Assembly (NCBI RefSeq): GCF_030409805.1
Contig: NZ_JAUFQP010000010.1
Span: 749,001 to 813,000 of the forward strand
DNA: 64,000 nt
Direction: 5' to 3'
Source: Algibacter miyuki
GTDB taxonomy: Bacteria > Bacteroidota > Bacteroidia > Flavobacteriales > Flavobacteriaceae
Shown here: piece by piece, positions 1 to 8,773 of the stretch
Position numbering within the stretch: position 1 is the first letter of the stretch
How the letters are laid out: every line of letters starts with the position of its first letter
The notes under the pieces: model-generated
Seen by the model: the letters and a program-made list of their open reading frames with translations, nothing else
Told to the model about the DNA's origin: nothing
The model's database searches: none
Program-made: the position numbers and the translations under genes

Positions 1-2
1 AC

Positions 3-119
3 GGCTTTCTGCAAGAATTAAGAACAGGGTTTAAACAGAAACAGACTAAACAAACATCCATCAACTTCATTTTACCCCATCACCATACAACAGGCAATAC
101 ACTTACCCGCGTTGTATAA
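3..119 (+). CDS. 3' end of an unidentified gene (partial)
   Basis: An open frame enters from the left edge and ends at TAA 117-119, giving the last 38 residues of a protein (it ends HHHTTGNTLTRVV). It converges on ribH, leaving a 25-bp gap. The fragment is basic and shows no motif I recognise, so no function is offered. The stop is unambiguous; that it is coding rests only on the open frame and its placement beside ribH. Confidence 0.4.
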   Translation, partial: GFLQELRTGFKQKQTKQTSINFILPHHHTTGNTLTRVV

Positions 120-144
120 TCTGTAAAAAAAAAGATGTTTAGAT

Positions 145-630
145 TTAGCTGTTTTTACGTAATTCAGCCATTTTTATAGCAGCAATAGCCGCTTCGGTAC
201 CTTTATTACCGTGTTTTCCTCCAGAACGATCTATAGATTGTTGCATGTTATTATCAGTAAGCACACAGAAAATAACAGGTGTTTCACGCAGTACATTTAA
301 ATCTTTAATGCCTTGCGTTACCCCTTCGCATACAAAGTCGAAATGTTTGGTTTCACCTTGAATAACACACCCAATAGCAATAACGGCGTTCACCATTTGT
401 TGTTGCATTTTTTTGCTACCATAAATAAGCTCAAAGCTTCCTGGCACATCCCAACGCACAATATTTTCGGGTAATACGCCATGTTCTAACAAGGCTTCTT
501 TTGCGCCTTGAAATAAGCCTTCTGTAATGGTATCATTCCATTCTGAAACAACAATCCCAAATCGAAAACCTTTCGCATTTGGGATTGTTGTTTTATCGTA
601 TTCGGATAAATTATTGTTTGCCGTTGCCAT
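145..630 (-). CDS. ribH: 6,7-dimethyl-8-ribityllumazine synthase
   Basis: Catalyses the penultimate step of riboflavin synthesis, condensing 5-amino-6-ribitylaminouracil with 3,4-dihydroxy-2-butanone 4-phosphate in the cytoplasm. The 161-residue length is normal for the family. Visible signatures are SEWND (29-33), PGSFEL (63-68), GETKHFD (92-98, phosphate and substrate region) and the C-terminal RSGGKHGNKG (135-144). The gene starts 18 nt after the stop of the TPR gene on the same strand, so the two are probably co-transcribed. The other riboflavin genes are not in the window. Confidence 0.96.
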   Translation of the reverse strand: MATANNNLSEYDKTTIPNAKGFRFGIVVSEWNDTITEGLFQGAKEALLEHGVLPENIVRWDVPGSFELIYGSKKMQQQMVNAVIAIGCVIQGETKHFDFVCEGVTQGIKDLNVLRETPVIFCVLTDNNMQQSIDRSGGKHGNKGTEAAIAAIKMAELRKNS

Positions 631-648
631 ATATGTTAACGCAATTTT

Positions 649-1419
649 TTATTTGTTAGCCAAAACCTGAGCTTTACCAATAAATACATCTACGGTAGCA
701 GCTTCGGTTGCATTTGGAAAATCTTCTTTAATTCTTTCGAAATAAGATAACGCTTTATCAGCCTTTCCTAAATCTAAAGCAATAGTACCTGCTTTGTATA
801 AATACATTGGTGTTGTGTATTCGTTGTTACGCATGGCAATCGCTTTTTCATAATAGTCTAAAGCATCGTCTTTTTGGTTTAATTGCACAAAGGCATCACC
901 AATATTTCCTTTTGCTAAAGGCGCTAAAATTTCATCATCACTATCAAAGTTAGATAAATGTTCTACCGCATTTTTATAATCTTTCAATCTTAAATACGCT
1001 GTACCTGCATAATAGCTTGCTAAATTAGCAGCATCGGTTCCGCTATATTCTTCAATAATATCTAGCATACCAAATTTCCCCTCACCACCATTTAAGGCTA
1101 AATTATAAAGTGAATCTGACGCTACACCTGTTACGGCTTCATCAAAATATTTTTGCGCTTGGAACATATCGTTCATTGCGTTTTCTTGTTTCGGGCTAGA
1201 TACAAATTCTTTATAAGCTAAAGAACCTAAAACCACCAAGGCAACTACACCAATAATGATGAAAATGTATTTTTGATTTTTCGCTACAAAGTCTTCTGTT
1301 TTAGAAGCTGTTTCGTCAAGCGTGTTAAAAACTTCTGCAGTTGTTGAACCTTCTTCGATATCGTGTTCCTTTTCTACTTTCGTTTTTGGTTTGTAACCTC
1401 TTTTATTATAAGTTGCCAT
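649..1419 (-). CDS. Membrane-anchored tetratricopeptide repeat protein
   Basis: A 256-residue protein with a charged cytoplasmic N-terminus, one membrane segment at about residues 50-70, and TPR-like helices from about 130 to the end (YLRLKDYKNAVEHL, YYEKAIAMRNN, ALSYFERIKEDFP). The layout resembles YfgM-type proteins, which support envelope protein folding, but that role is inferred. An ATG at 1446 is also in frame. I chose 1419 because a good minus-strand -7 box (TATTTTTG, 1444-1451) lies where the longer start would be. Transcribed with ribH and divergent from recF. Confidence 0.85.
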   Translation of the reverse strand: MATYNKRGYKPKTKVEKEHDIEEGSTTAEVFNTLDETASKTEDFVAKNQKYIFIIIGVVALVVLGSLAYKEFVSSPKQENAMNDMFQAQKYFDEAVTGVASDSLYNLALNGGEGKFGMLDIIEEYSGTDAANLASYYAGTAYLRLKDYKNAVEHLSNFDSDDEILAPLAKGNIGDAFVQLNQKDDALDYYEKAIAMRNNEYTTPMYLYKAGTIALDLGKADKALSYFERIKEDFPNATEAATVDVFIGKAQVLANK

Positions 1420-1443
1420 TTTTATCTTTCTGTTAATGTGGCG

Positions 1444-1451
1444 CAAAAATA
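1444..1451 (-). promoter_or_regulatory. Predicted -7 box of the TPR-ribH operon
   Basis: TATTTTTG on the minus strand fits the Bacteroidota -7 consensus TAnnTTTG. It places transcription start near 1438 and supports the ATG at 1419. No clear -33 element was seen. Confidence 0.5.
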
Positions 1452-1556
1452 TAATTTTTCTTCATAACTAAAAGGTTATTTATTTGATATTTTTCAATAA
1501 TTTGCACTTCTTTTTAAGAGTTCACTCTCTTAACGCGCTTAAAGTTGCTATTTTCT

Positions 1557-2636
1557 ATGATTTTAAAATCACTTTCGTTACTCAATTATAAAAATTTTGA
1601 TAGTAAAACGTTTACTTTCAACGAGAAAATTAATTGTATTGTTGGAAATAATGGCATTGGAAAAACCAATGTGCTCGACGCTATCTATCATTTATCCTTC
1701 GGTAAAAGTTATTTTAATCCTATCGCTACGCAAAATATTAAGCATGACGAAGACTTTTTTGTGGTGAACGGCGACTATATAAAGGACGAAAAACCAGAAA
1801 AAGTAATTGTAAGTTTAAAACGCGGACAAAAAAAAGTAATAAAACGCAACAGCAAAGCTTATGAAAAATTTAGCGAGCATATTGGTTTTTTGCCACTTGT
1901 AATTATTTCACCGGCCGATCGCGATTTAATTATTGAAGGTAGTACAACCAGACGCAAATTTATAGATAGCGTAATTTCGCAAAGCGACACGAGCTACTTA
2001 AACTACTTAATAAATTACAATAAAATTTTAGCGCAACGGAATGCTTTACTGAAGTATTTTGCACTAAACCACACCTATAATAAAGATACACTAGACGTTT
2101 ACAACAGCCAATTAACCGATTTTGGAACCCAGATTTTTGAAAAACGAGATGCTTTTCTAAAAACCTTTATCCCCATTTTTAAGTCGCGTTATGAAGCCAT
2201 AAGTAACGGCAATGAAACGGTAGATTTAAATTACCAAAGTGATTTATTTGAAAACGATTTAAACACCTTGTTAAATAAGGTTATAAATAAAGATCGTGCA
2301 CTGCAGTATACTAGTGTTGGAATCCATAAAGACGATTTAAACTTTAACATTTCGGAACACCCAATCAAGAAATTTGGAAGTCAAGGGCAGCAAAAATCGT
2401 TTTTAATCGCTTTAAAACTCGCGCAATTCGATTTTATAAAAGCACAAAGCGGTGTAAACCCCATCTTATTATTAGATGATATTTTCGATAAATTAGATGA
2501 GCAACGGGTGGCGCAAATTATAAAATTGGTGGACGATGAAAATTTCGGACAACTTTTTATTAGCGATACACATGCCGAACGTACTGAAAATGCAGTAAAG
2601 CAAGTGCACCAATCGTATGAGATTTTTAAATTGTAA
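1557..2636 (+). CDS. recF: DNA replication and repair protein RecF
   Basis: An SMC-like ATPase that helps load RecA at single-strand gaps with RecO and RecR. The 359 residues carry Walker A GNNGIGKT (30-37), an ABC-type signature GSQGQQKS (about 274-281) and Walker [12 protein letters not shown] (about 304-314). A TTG codon at 1545 is in frame, but the ATG at 1557 gives the usual RecF N-terminus ([14 protein letters not shown]). Followed by a DUF721 gene, a common neighbour of recF in Flavobacteriaceae. Confidence 0.96.
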   Translation: MILKSLSLLNYKNFDSKTFTFNEKINCIVGNNGIGKTNVLDAIYHLSFGKSYFNPIATQNIKHDEDFFVVNGDYIKDEKPEKVIVSLKRGQKKVIKRNSKAYEKFSEHIGFLPLVIISPADRDLIIEGSTTRRKFIDSVISQSDTSYLNYLINYNKILAQRNALLKYFALNHTYNKDTLDVYNSQLTDFGTQIFEKRDAFLKTFIPIFKSRYEAISNGNETVDLNYQSDLFENDLNTLLNKVINKDRALQYTSVGIHKDDLNFNISEHPIKKFGSQGQQKSFLIALKLAQFDFIKAQSGVNPILLLDDIFDKLDEQRVAQIIKLVDDENFGQLFISDTHAERTENAVKQVHQSYEIFKL

Positions 2637-2727
2637 ATTTTAAATTGAATTCCACACCATTTTGAAATACAAATAATGTATAATACAGATTATCTAAACT
2701 TAGTAAAACCCTCAAAAATTTAACCTC

Positions 2728-3024
2728 ATGGCAAAACGAAATAACGAAAACTTAAGCATTTCCGACGCATTAAAAGAATTTGTAGAAACCAACAGATTAG
2801 AAAAAGGCTTAGACAAAGTTAACGTGGCTGAAGCTTGGGAGAAACTTATGGGTAATGGTGTAAATAATTACACCACATCGGTAGCATTAGAGCGCGAAAC
2901 TTTATACATACAACTGTCTTCAAGTGTTTTAAGAGAAGAATTAAGCTACGGAAAACAAAAAATAATAGACCTTTTAAATGAAGAATTAGGCAAGGATATT
3001 ATTAAAAAACTGGTTTTAAGATAA
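2728..3024 (+). CDS. DUF721 (DciA-like) family protein
   Basis: A 98-residue protein matching the DUF721 pattern: an N-terminal helical part (ISDALKEFVETNRL), a central AEAWEKLMG block, and a C-terminal strand-helix part (LYIQLSSSVLREELSYGKQKIIDLLN). DUF721 includes DciA, the replicative helicase operator of many bacteria without DnaC; whether this short form does that job is inference. It sits 91 nt downstream of recF on the same strand, in keeping with a replication or repair role. Confidence 0.8.
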   Translation: MAKRNNENLSISDALKEFVETNRLEKGLDKVNVAEAWEKLMGNGVNNYTTSVALERETLYIQLSSSVLREELSYGKQKIIDLLNEELGKDIIKKLVLR

Positions 3025-3062
3025 TTAGCCCTAAAAAAATTATATAAATATTTTAAAATATA

Positions 3063-3094
3063 TTGCCAACATATTGATTTTTACATTATCTTTG
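3063..3094 (+). promoter_or_regulatory. Predicted promoter of the cold-shock gene
   Basis: A -33 TTG (3063-3065) and -7 TATCTTTG (3087-3094) are separated by 21 bp, one of the best matches in the window to the Bacteroidota promoter. It leaves a leader of about 25 nt before the ATG at 3123. Confidence 0.65.
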
Positions 3095-3122
3095 GCACTT
3101 AATTATTATAATACACATTAAA

Positions 3123-3314
3123 ATGAGTAAAGGTACCGTAAAATTCTTCAATGATTCTAAAGGATTTGGATTCATCACTGAAGATGACAACAACAAAGAA
3201 CATTTCGTACACATTTCTGGATTAATCGATGAAATTCGTGAAGGTGATGCAGTTGAATTCGATCTACAAGAAGGTAGAAAAGGATTAAACGCCGTAAACG
3301 TAAAAGTAATCTAA
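3123..3314 (+). CDS. Cold-shock domain protein (CspA family)
   Basis: A 63-residue single cold-shock domain that binds single-stranded RNA or DNA and acts as an RNA chaperone. RNP1 is visible as KGFGFIT and RNP2 as EHFVHIS (canonical VFVHFS). The acidic stretch EDDNNKE between them is typical of flavobacterial forms. Monocistronic: a strong promoter lies upstream and a hairpin terminator starts 29 nt after the stop. Confidence 0.95.
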   Translation: MSKGTVKFFNDSKGFGFITEDDNNKEHFVHISGLIDEIREGDAVEFDLQEGRKGLNAVNVKVI

Positions 3315-3342
3315 TTATATATAGATTCTAAAATTTACAAAG

Positions 3343-3375
3343 AAAGCCTATCAATTTATTTTGATAGGCTTTTTT
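3343..3375 (+). terminator. Rho-independent terminator of the cold-shock gene
   Basis: The perfect stem AAAGCCTATCA / TGATAGGCTTT with an 8-nt loop is followed by a T run. Confidence 0.85.
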
Positions 3376-3454
3376 GATTTGCATAAATGAGTAAAGAAGC
3401 ATTAAGTATCGCAAACGCAATATTATTTTAAAACACATCTTTACTTTTAGAAAC

Positions 3455-3487
3455 AAAAAATCCTGCTTATTATAGCAGGATTTTTTT
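3455..3487 (-). terminator. Terminator downstream of ndk, likely bidirectional
   Basis: Stem AAATCCTGC / GCAGGATTT flanked by A6 on the left and T7 on the right, so it works in both directions. It lies 21 nt beyond the ndk stop. Confidence 0.8.
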
Positions 3488-3508
3488 ATTAATATACACT
3501 AAACGTAC

Positions 3509-3928
3509 TTAAAACATTTCTCTCCCCGAGAAATGGAAAGCACCTTCAATAGCTGCATTTTCATCACTATCACTTCCGTGTACTGCATTTTCGCCCATAG
3601 ACGTCGCAAACATTTTACGAATAGTACCTTCAGCAGCATCTGCTGGATTTGTAGCACCAATCAAGGTTCTAAAATCGTCAACTGCATTTTCTTTTTCCAA
3701 AATAGCTGCCACTATAGGGCCTCTAGTCATAAACTCAACTAATTCTCCAAAAAATGGACGTTCGTTGTGTACTGCATAAAACGACTCAGCATCAGCTTTT
3801 GTCATTTGAGTTAATTTCATAGCTACAATTCTAAATCCTGAAGCTGAAATTTTTTCTAATATTGCACCAATGTGTCCGTTTTCAACAGCATCTGGCTTAA
3901 GCATTGTAAATGTTCTATTTGTTGACAT
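3509..3928 (-). CDS. ndk: Nucleoside-diphosphate kinase
   Basis: Transfers the gamma phosphate from ATP to NDPs through a phospho-histidine. The 139 residues show the family core [11 protein letters not shown] near the N-terminus and the active-site block NAVHGSDS with catalytic His117. The in-frame start at 3952 is rejected because the -7 box TACTTTTG (minus strand, 3950-3957) overlaps it; the ATG at 3928 gives the normal [13 protein letters not shown] start. Monocistronic, with its own promoter and terminator. Confidence 0.97.
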   Translation of the reverse strand: MSTNRTFTMLKPDAVENGHIGAILEKISASGFRIVAMKLTQMTKADAESFYAVHNERPFFGELVEFMTRGPIVAAILEKENAVDDFRTLIGATNPADAAEGTIRKMFATSMGENAVHGSDSDENAAIEGAFHFSGREMF

Positions 3929-3949
3929 TTTCGTTTTTTTAAATTTCTG

Positions 3950-3957
3950 CAAAAGTA
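3950..3957 (-). promoter_or_regulatory. Predicted -7 box of ndk
   Basis: TACTTTTG on the minus strand fits TAnnTTTG and puts the transcription start near 3944, downstream of the alternative start codon. Confidence 0.55.
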
Positions 3958-4165
3958 CAGTTTTAAATTTGGTTTCACATTAATTAAGAATGCAAAAATT
4001 TCCACCACAACATATTGGTAACATAAAGGCATACAACCAACTAGAATAGCACTTCAAATAAACAAACTTTAAAATCTTATATTTAAACAAGAATTTCATA
4101 GTGCATTACCGTTAATATTTCTATAAAAGTACAACTATCTATTTTAAGGCTTTATTTTTATATTG

Positions 4166-4173
4166 TATCTTCG
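4166..4173 (+). promoter_or_regulatory. Possible -7 box of the nrnA-gldI operon
   Basis: TATCTTCG matches TAnnTTTG at 7 of 8 positions. It is 6 nt from the ATG, implying a very short or absent leader. Confidence 0.35.
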
Positions 4174-4179
4174 TTTCCT

Positions 4180-5199
4180 ATGAAAAAAACAGACATTTCC
4201 AATATAAAACAACTATTATCTAGTCCAAAAAAAATAGTTATTGTTCCGCATAAAAATCCAGATGGAGATGCTATTGGATCCACTTTAGCCCTTTATCATT
4301 ACCTACTAAAAGGCAACCATAAAGCAACCGTTATGGTACCTAATGATTATCCCACATTTTTAAAATGGATACCTGGAAATGATTCTATTTTAATTTACGA
4401 TTATCAAACTAAAACATGTGAGAGCTTAATTGAATCGGCCGATATTATTTTTACTTTAGATTTTAACGCCTTCCACAGAACAGGAAACATGGAACATATA
4501 CTATCTAATAGTAGCGCATTGAAAATAATGATAGATCACCATCAATCTCCAGACGATTATGCAACGTATCAATATAGTGATGTGAGCATGAGTTCTACCT
4601 GCGAAATGGTGTATCATTTTATTGATATGTTGGGAGACACCGCCTTAATCGATGCTGATACAGCAACTTGTATTTATGTAGGCATTATGACGGATACAGG
4701 ATCATTCCGTTTCCAATCGACCACCAATAAAACCCATGAAATTATAGCCAAACTTATTGAAAAAGGCGCCGATAATTCACATATTCACAATAGCATTTAC
4801 GACACAAATAGCTACCAAGGCTTACAACTCTTGGGTTGTGCATTAAGCAATTTACGTGTTGTGCCAGAATCGCGTGCCGCTTACATTACTTTATCTCAAG
4901 ATGAATTGAACCGTTTCAACTATAAAAAAGGAGACACAGAAGGCATTGTAAATTACGGTTTATCACTCGATGGTGTAGTACTCGCAGCTATTTTTATTGA
5001 AGATAAACAGGAAGGCATTATTAAAATATCGTTACGTTCGAAAGGTGATTTTTCGGTAAACGAAATGTCTCGTGCACACTTCCAAGGTGGCGGCCATACA
5101 AACGCAGCTGGAGGCAAAAGCGACTTAACTTTAGAAGAAACTGTACAAAAATTTATTAGTATATTACCCAGCTATAACGACGCTTTGAATAATGAATAA
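4180..5199 (+). CDS. nrnA: DHH/DHHA1 phosphoesterase, NrnA-like oligoribonuclease / pAp phosphatase
   Basis: Degrades nano-RNA oligonucleotides and/or dephosphorylates 3'-phosphoadenosine 5'-phosphate in Mn2+-dependent reactions. The 339 residues carry HKNPDGDAIGS (24-34), DFNAFHRTG (about 94-102), the DHH triad (119-121) and the DHHA1 glycine motif GGGHTNAAGG (about 303-312). It overlaps gldI by 8 nt, a coupling that recurs in flavobacteria. A -7-like box, TATCTTCG, lies only 6 nt before the ATG. Confidence 0.92.
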   Translation: MKKTDISNIKQLLSSPKKIVIVPHKNPDGDAIGSTLALYHYLLKGNHKATVMVPNDYPTFLKWIPGNDSILIYDYQTKTCESLIESADIIFTLDFNAFHRTGNMEHILSNSSALKIMIDHHQSPDDYATYQYSDVSMSSTCEMVYHFIDMLGDTALIDADTATCIYVGIMTDTGSFRFQSTTNKTHEIIAKLIEKGADNSHIHNSIYDTNSYQGLQLLGCALSNLRVVPESRAAYITLSQDELNRFNYKKGDTEGIVNYGLSLDGVVLAAIFIEDKQEGIIKISLRSKGDFSVNEMSRAHFQGGGHTNAAGGKSDLTLEETVQKFISILPSYNDALNNE

Positions 5200-5725
5200 A
5201 TTACTCACCATCGCTTTTGTATTGCTCATTTTCAATTGCAAAAGCCCGGAAGCTAGACGACCGATTTCTACAAAATCAGGATCGTTTATTGATGCTTCTA
5301 TCGAAATTAACAAAAAGCGTTATGCTAAAGAAAAAGCCATTATAGAAAAAATAATGGAAGCCGATAGTAGCAACTACATTCCGTCGCAATCTGGTTTTTG
5401 GTACACCTATCATACTAAGATTGAAAACGATAGTTTAGTAACACCACAATTTGGAGACATCGTAAATTTTGATTACGATGTAAAAAGCCTAAATGGTGTC
5501 GAAATATATTCTAATGAAGAATTAAAAACTCAAAATTATGCGATGGATAAACAGGAACTTTTCACGGGTTTACGCCATGGCTTAAAACTAATGAAAGCTG
5601 GAGAAACCGTTACTTTTATTTTTCCGTCCGATCGTGCTTATGGTTATTATGGTGATGAAAACAAAATTGGCCCCAACACACCGTTAATTTGTAAAGTTAC
5701 TGTAAATTCTATTACCCAAAACTAA
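5192..5725 (+). CDS. gldI: Gliding motility-associated FKBP-type peptidyl-prolyl isomerase GldI
   Basis: A lipoprotein needed for gliding motility and type IX secretion in Flavobacterium relatives; it probably assists folding of envelope components. The signal peptide ends in a lipobox (FNC, Cys16), followed by KSPEARRPIS, typical of GldI. An FKBP domain fills about residues 60-175 (FGDIVNFDYDVKSLNG, GLRHGLKLMKAGETVTFIFPSDRAYGY). The start overlaps the nrnA stop by 8 nt. The next gene encodes another PPIase lipoprotein, so the three form a unit. Confidence 0.92.
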   Translation: MNKLLTIAFVLLIFNCKSPEARRPISTKSGSFIDASIEINKKRYAKEKAIIEKIMEADSSNYIPSQSGFWYTYHTKIENDSLVTPQFGDIVNFDYDVKSLNGVEIYSNEELKTQNYAMDKQELFTGLRHGLKLMKAGETVTFIFPSDRAYGYYGDENKIGPNTPLICKVTVNSITQN

Positions 5726-5735
5726 AACTACTACC

Positions 5736-6863
5736 ATGCATTTATTAAAAAACGTTTTTAAACTTGTACTACTAACACTGGCGTTAAACCTAACATCTTG
5801 TAAAGCGCAATATCCCGATTTAGAAGATGGTATTTATGCCGAATTCATTACCACCAAAGGCGTTATGCTTGCTCAATTAACTTATAAGGAAACACCTATA
5901 ACCGTCGCAAACTTTGTGTCACTTGCTGAAGGTGAAAATACTATGGTTGATAAAGCTTTCAAGAAAAAGAAATTCTATAACGGATTAATATTTCATCGAG
6001 TTATAGACCAATTTATGATTCAAGCTGGCGATCCAACAGGAACCGGATCGGGAAATCCAGGTTATAAATTCATGGATGAATTCACCGATAGTTTAAAACA
6101 TGACAAACCCGGTGTTTTATCGATGGCTAATTCAGGTCCAAACACCAATGGCAGTCAATTTTTTATCACGGAAATCCCTAAGCCTCATTTAAACAATAAA
6201 CACAGCGTTTTTGGCCAATTAATTTCAGGTTTAGATGTTCAAGATTCCATATCTAATGTTCCTGTCGACAGAAATAACAAACCACTAGAACCTGTTGTTA
6301 TTGAAGAATTAAACATTATAAGAAAAGGTAAAGAAGCTAAAAAGTTCGATGCTCCAAATATTTTTGTAAAACATTTTGCTGAAGCGGAACGATTAGAAAA
6401 AGAAAAAAAGGAAAAAGCCGCTGCTATTTTAAAAGCAACACAAGATAGATTTAAAGCGCTAAAAGCCAAAGCAATCACATTACCTTCAGGACTTCAATAT
6501 ATTATAACCGAAAAAGGAAAAGGGATCAAACTTCCAGAAACCGCCGAAATTTCAACACATTATGCGGTTTATTTTGAAGATGGAAAAATATTAGAAACTA
6601 GCAAGCTTGAAATTGCTGAAGCTTTAGACATTGTAAACGAGCGAAGAAAAGCACAAAATGGCTACCAACCTATCACTGCCGATATTGGCCCAGATGCTAG
6701 AATGATTGCGGGTTTTAAAGAAGGCTTACAACAACTAAGTGTTGGAGACAAAGCGACCTTATTTATACCATACCATTTAGCTTATGGCGAATCGGGAACC
6801 CGAGGTATTCCTGCAAAATCGAATATTATTTTTGAAGTTGAAGTTTTAGAACTTCTTAATTAA
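5736..6863 (+). CDS. Two-domain peptidyl-prolyl isomerase lipoprotein (cyclophilin + FKBP)
   Basis: A 375-residue envelope lipoprotein (lipobox TSC, Cys22). The N-terminal half is a cyclophilin (FHRVIDQFMIQAGDPTGTGSG; ANSGPNTNGSQFFIT). A charged lysine- and glutamate-rich helix (about 195-235) leads to a C-terminal FKBP domain (GLQYIITEKGKG, GFKEGLQQLSVGDKATLFIPYHLAYGE). The two isomerase folds are unrelated, so this is a true fusion. It starts 10 nt after gldI and probably serves the same secretion or folding need. Confidence 0.92.
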   Translation: MHLLKNVFKLVLLTLALNLTSCKAQYPDLEDGIYAEFITTKGVMLAQLTYKETPITVANFVSLAEGENTMVDKAFKKKKFYNGLIFHRVIDQFMIQAGDPTGTGSGNPGYKFMDEFTDSLKHDKPGVLSMANSGPNTNGSQFFITEIPKPHLNNKHSVFGQLISGLDVQDSISNVPVDRNNKPLEPVVIEELNIIRKGKEAKKFDAPNIFVKHFAEAERLEKEKKEKAAAILKATQDRFKALKAKAITLPSGLQYIITEKGKGIKLPETAEISTHYAVYFEDGKILETSKLEIAEALDIVNERRKAQNGYQPITADIGPDARMIAGFKEGLQQLSVGDKATLFIPYHLAYGESGTRGIPAKSNIIFEVEVLELLN

Positions 6864-6898
6864 TTTATAAAACCATACCATATTACACACATACAACG

Positions 6899-6907
6899 TA
6901 CCTTTTG
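6899..6907 (+). promoter_or_regulatory. Possible -7 box upstream of lgt
   Basis: TACCTTTTG resembles TAnnTTTG with one extra T. It lies 18 nt before the lgt ATG. Weak evidence. Confidence 0.3.
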
Positions 6908-6925
6908 CGTTGAAACACAAAACTT

Positions 6926-7852
6926 ATGCAAGTATTAAAATTTGATTGGAATCCGGTAACAGGAATCGACATAATTGGAAATTTCAAAATTCATTTTTAC
7001 AGCCTCATGTGGGTTACCGCCTTTGTCATTGGTTGGTATATTATGAAACGTATTTTTACCAAAGAAAAAATAGCGATAGAATATTTAGACCCTCTATTTA
7101 TTTACACCGTTTTAGCCACCATGATTGGGGCACGTTTAGGGCATGTTATTTTCTATCAATCAGAATTAATATCTCAAGATTTCTTCAGTATTTTTCTTCC
7201 TTTTAAATTCAAAGGCGGTTTTGAATTCACCGGTTTTCAAGGCTTAGCAAGCCATGGTGCCGCTATTGGCATTATTATAGGGATGTATTTATACCGCAGA
7301 AAATATAACTACAAATCTATACTTTGGATTTTAGATCGTATTGTAATTCCTGTAGCTTCGGGTGCTATTTTTATCAGAATTGGAAATTTCATAAACTCTG
7401 AAATTATAGGAAAAATAACAGATTCTAGTTTTGGTGTTCGTTTTATTCAAGATGAATATTATAAAAGTGAAATCATGCAACGTACCGGTATAAACAATGT
7501 TCAAGACGCCTACAGTGCTGTTACTAATAACCCTCAATTTTCAGCCTTATTAGAAGCCGTACCATATAGACATCCTGCACAATTATACGAATCGTTTTGC
7601 TATATTTTCGTGTTTTTAATTCTATTATATTTTTATGTAAAAACGCCTAAAGCGAACCAAACAGGCTTTCTTTTTGGCTTGTTTTTAGTATTACTTTGGA
7701 CGGTAAGATTCTTTGTCGAATTTGTAAAAGAAGCACAAGTAGACGAGCGTGCTACATGGGCATTAAACACTGGACAATGGCTAAGTGTTCCTTTTGTTCT
7801 ATTAGGACTTTACTTCATGTTTATGTACAAACCGAAACATGCAGTTAAATAA
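6926..7852 (+). CDS. lgt: Prolipoprotein diacylglyceryl transferase
   Basis: An inner-membrane enzyme that moves diacylglycerol from phosphatidylglycerol onto the lipobox cysteine, the first step of lipoprotein maturation. The 308 residues have about seven hydrophobic segments, the SHGAAIGI segment (family H-G motif) and RIGNFINSEIIGK (the Lgt signature RxGNFxNxE). HPAQLYES is the conserved C-terminal motif. It is apt beside several predicted lipoprotein genes. Overlaps the next gene slightly if that gene's upstream start is used. Confidence 0.95.
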   Translation: MQVLKFDWNPVTGIDIIGNFKIHFYSLMWVTAFVIGWYIMKRIFTKEKIAIEYLDPLFIYTVLATMIGARLGHVIFYQSELISQDFFSIFLPFKFKGGFEFTGFQGLASHGAAIGIIIGMYLYRRKYNYKSILWILDRIVIPVASGAIFIRIGNFINSEIIGKITDSSFGVRFIQDEYYKSEIMQRTGINNVQDAYSAVTNNPQFSALLEAVPYRHPAQLYESFCYIFVFLILLYFYVKTPKANQTGFLFGLFLVLLWTVRFFVEFVKEAQVDERATWALNTGQWLSVPFVLLGLYFMFMYKPKHAVK

Positions 7853-8339
7853 AATGTTTGCGAAAAGAGCCGGACTCATATTAGGGCTAACTATTGGAAT
7901 ACTCTCATTTTACAATTGTAAAGATGATAAGAAAACAATAACCCAAACTGAAGTTAATTTCAATAAAGAAGGAACGTTAAGCATTTTAAAAAACGATACT
8001 TCTAAAATAGATTTAGATATCGAATTTGCTGATACCGATTTCGATATTCAAACAGGTTTAATGTACCGAAGTAGCATGGAAAAGCTACAAGGCATGCTTT
8101 TTGTTTTTGAAGATGAAACCGAACGGTATTTTTATATGAAAAACACAAAAATACCGCTTGACCTTATTTATATCGATGCAGATAAAAACATTGTGAGCTT
8201 TCAGAAAAACGCCAAACCTTTTGATGAAACCTCACTCCCATCCAACGAACCAGCAAAATATGTTTTAGAAGTAAATGCAGGAATGGTTGATGTTTGGGGA
8301 GTTTCGGTTGGGGATTCCATTTCATTTATAGCCGATTAA
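7839..8339 (+). CDS. DUF192 family lipoprotein
   Basis: A 166-residue secreted protein: signal segment with lipobox-like YNC, then a DUF192 domain (about 60-160) with the hallmarks GLMYRSSMEKLQGMLFVFEDE, FYMKNTKIPLDLIYID and YVLEVNAGMVDVWGV. The function of DUF192 is unknown. Two ATGs are possible: 7839 overlaps the lgt end by 14 nt, while 7854 (MFAKRAGLIL) follows the lgt stop by 1 nt; both leave a workable signal peptide. Co-transcription with lgt is likely. Confidence 0.85.
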   Translation: MQLNKMFAKRAGLILGLTIGILSFYNCKDDKKTITQTEVNFNKEGTLSILKNDTSKIDLDIEFADTDFDIQTGLMYRSSMEKLQGMLFVFEDETERYFYMKNTKIPLDLIYIDADKNIVSFQKNAKPFDETSLPSNEPAKYVLEVNAGMVDVWGVSVGDSISFIAD

Positions 8340-8515
8340 AAAAGGATAATTTAAAAGAAAATCACCCTTTTTTCTCTCTTTCTATTCTAATAGTTTATTC
8401 TGATTTCAAAAGCTACATTTTGTTTTAATCCTGCTTTAGCTTTGGTATTAAACGAAACCCTGTAATGTAAGCTCCATAATCTCGACCAAAACACCATATT
8501 ATTAAGAAAATAATT

Positions 8516-8773
8516 ATGGATTCTCAAACTTCGGATATCATACTTTACGGCGCACAACGATGCCATAAAACCCAATATTATCAATTATTTCTAGAAGAAA
8601 AAAAACGAGGCTTCACCTTTCTAGACGTTGAAGAAAACAACAGCGCTTCCGAAGATTTGCGTAACCTATACAAAAACAGAAAGCTTAATTTCCCAACGAT
8701 TACAATAGGTAAAAAAAAGTTAAGAAATCCATCGAACATAGAACTCAATAAATGGATAGAAAAACTAAAATAG
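8516..8773 (+). CDS. Glutaredoxin-like protein with a single active-site cysteine
   Basis: An 85-residue thioredoxin-fold protein. ILYGAQRCHKTQ places Cys16 where glutaredoxins have CPYC, but the partner cysteine is Thr (CHKT). The cis-Pro loop FPTITIGKKKLRNP supports the fold. It resembles a monothiol glutaredoxin or NrdH remnant and no other cysteine is present. Its 3' end overlaps the next gene, a divergent MsrA, by 22 nt, which suggests a shared thiol-redox role. Specific function unknown. Confidence 0.7.
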   Translation: MDSQTSDIILYGAQRCHKTQYYQLFLEEKKRGFTFLDVEENNSASEDLRNLYKNRKLNFPTITIGKKKLRNPSNIELNKWIEKLK

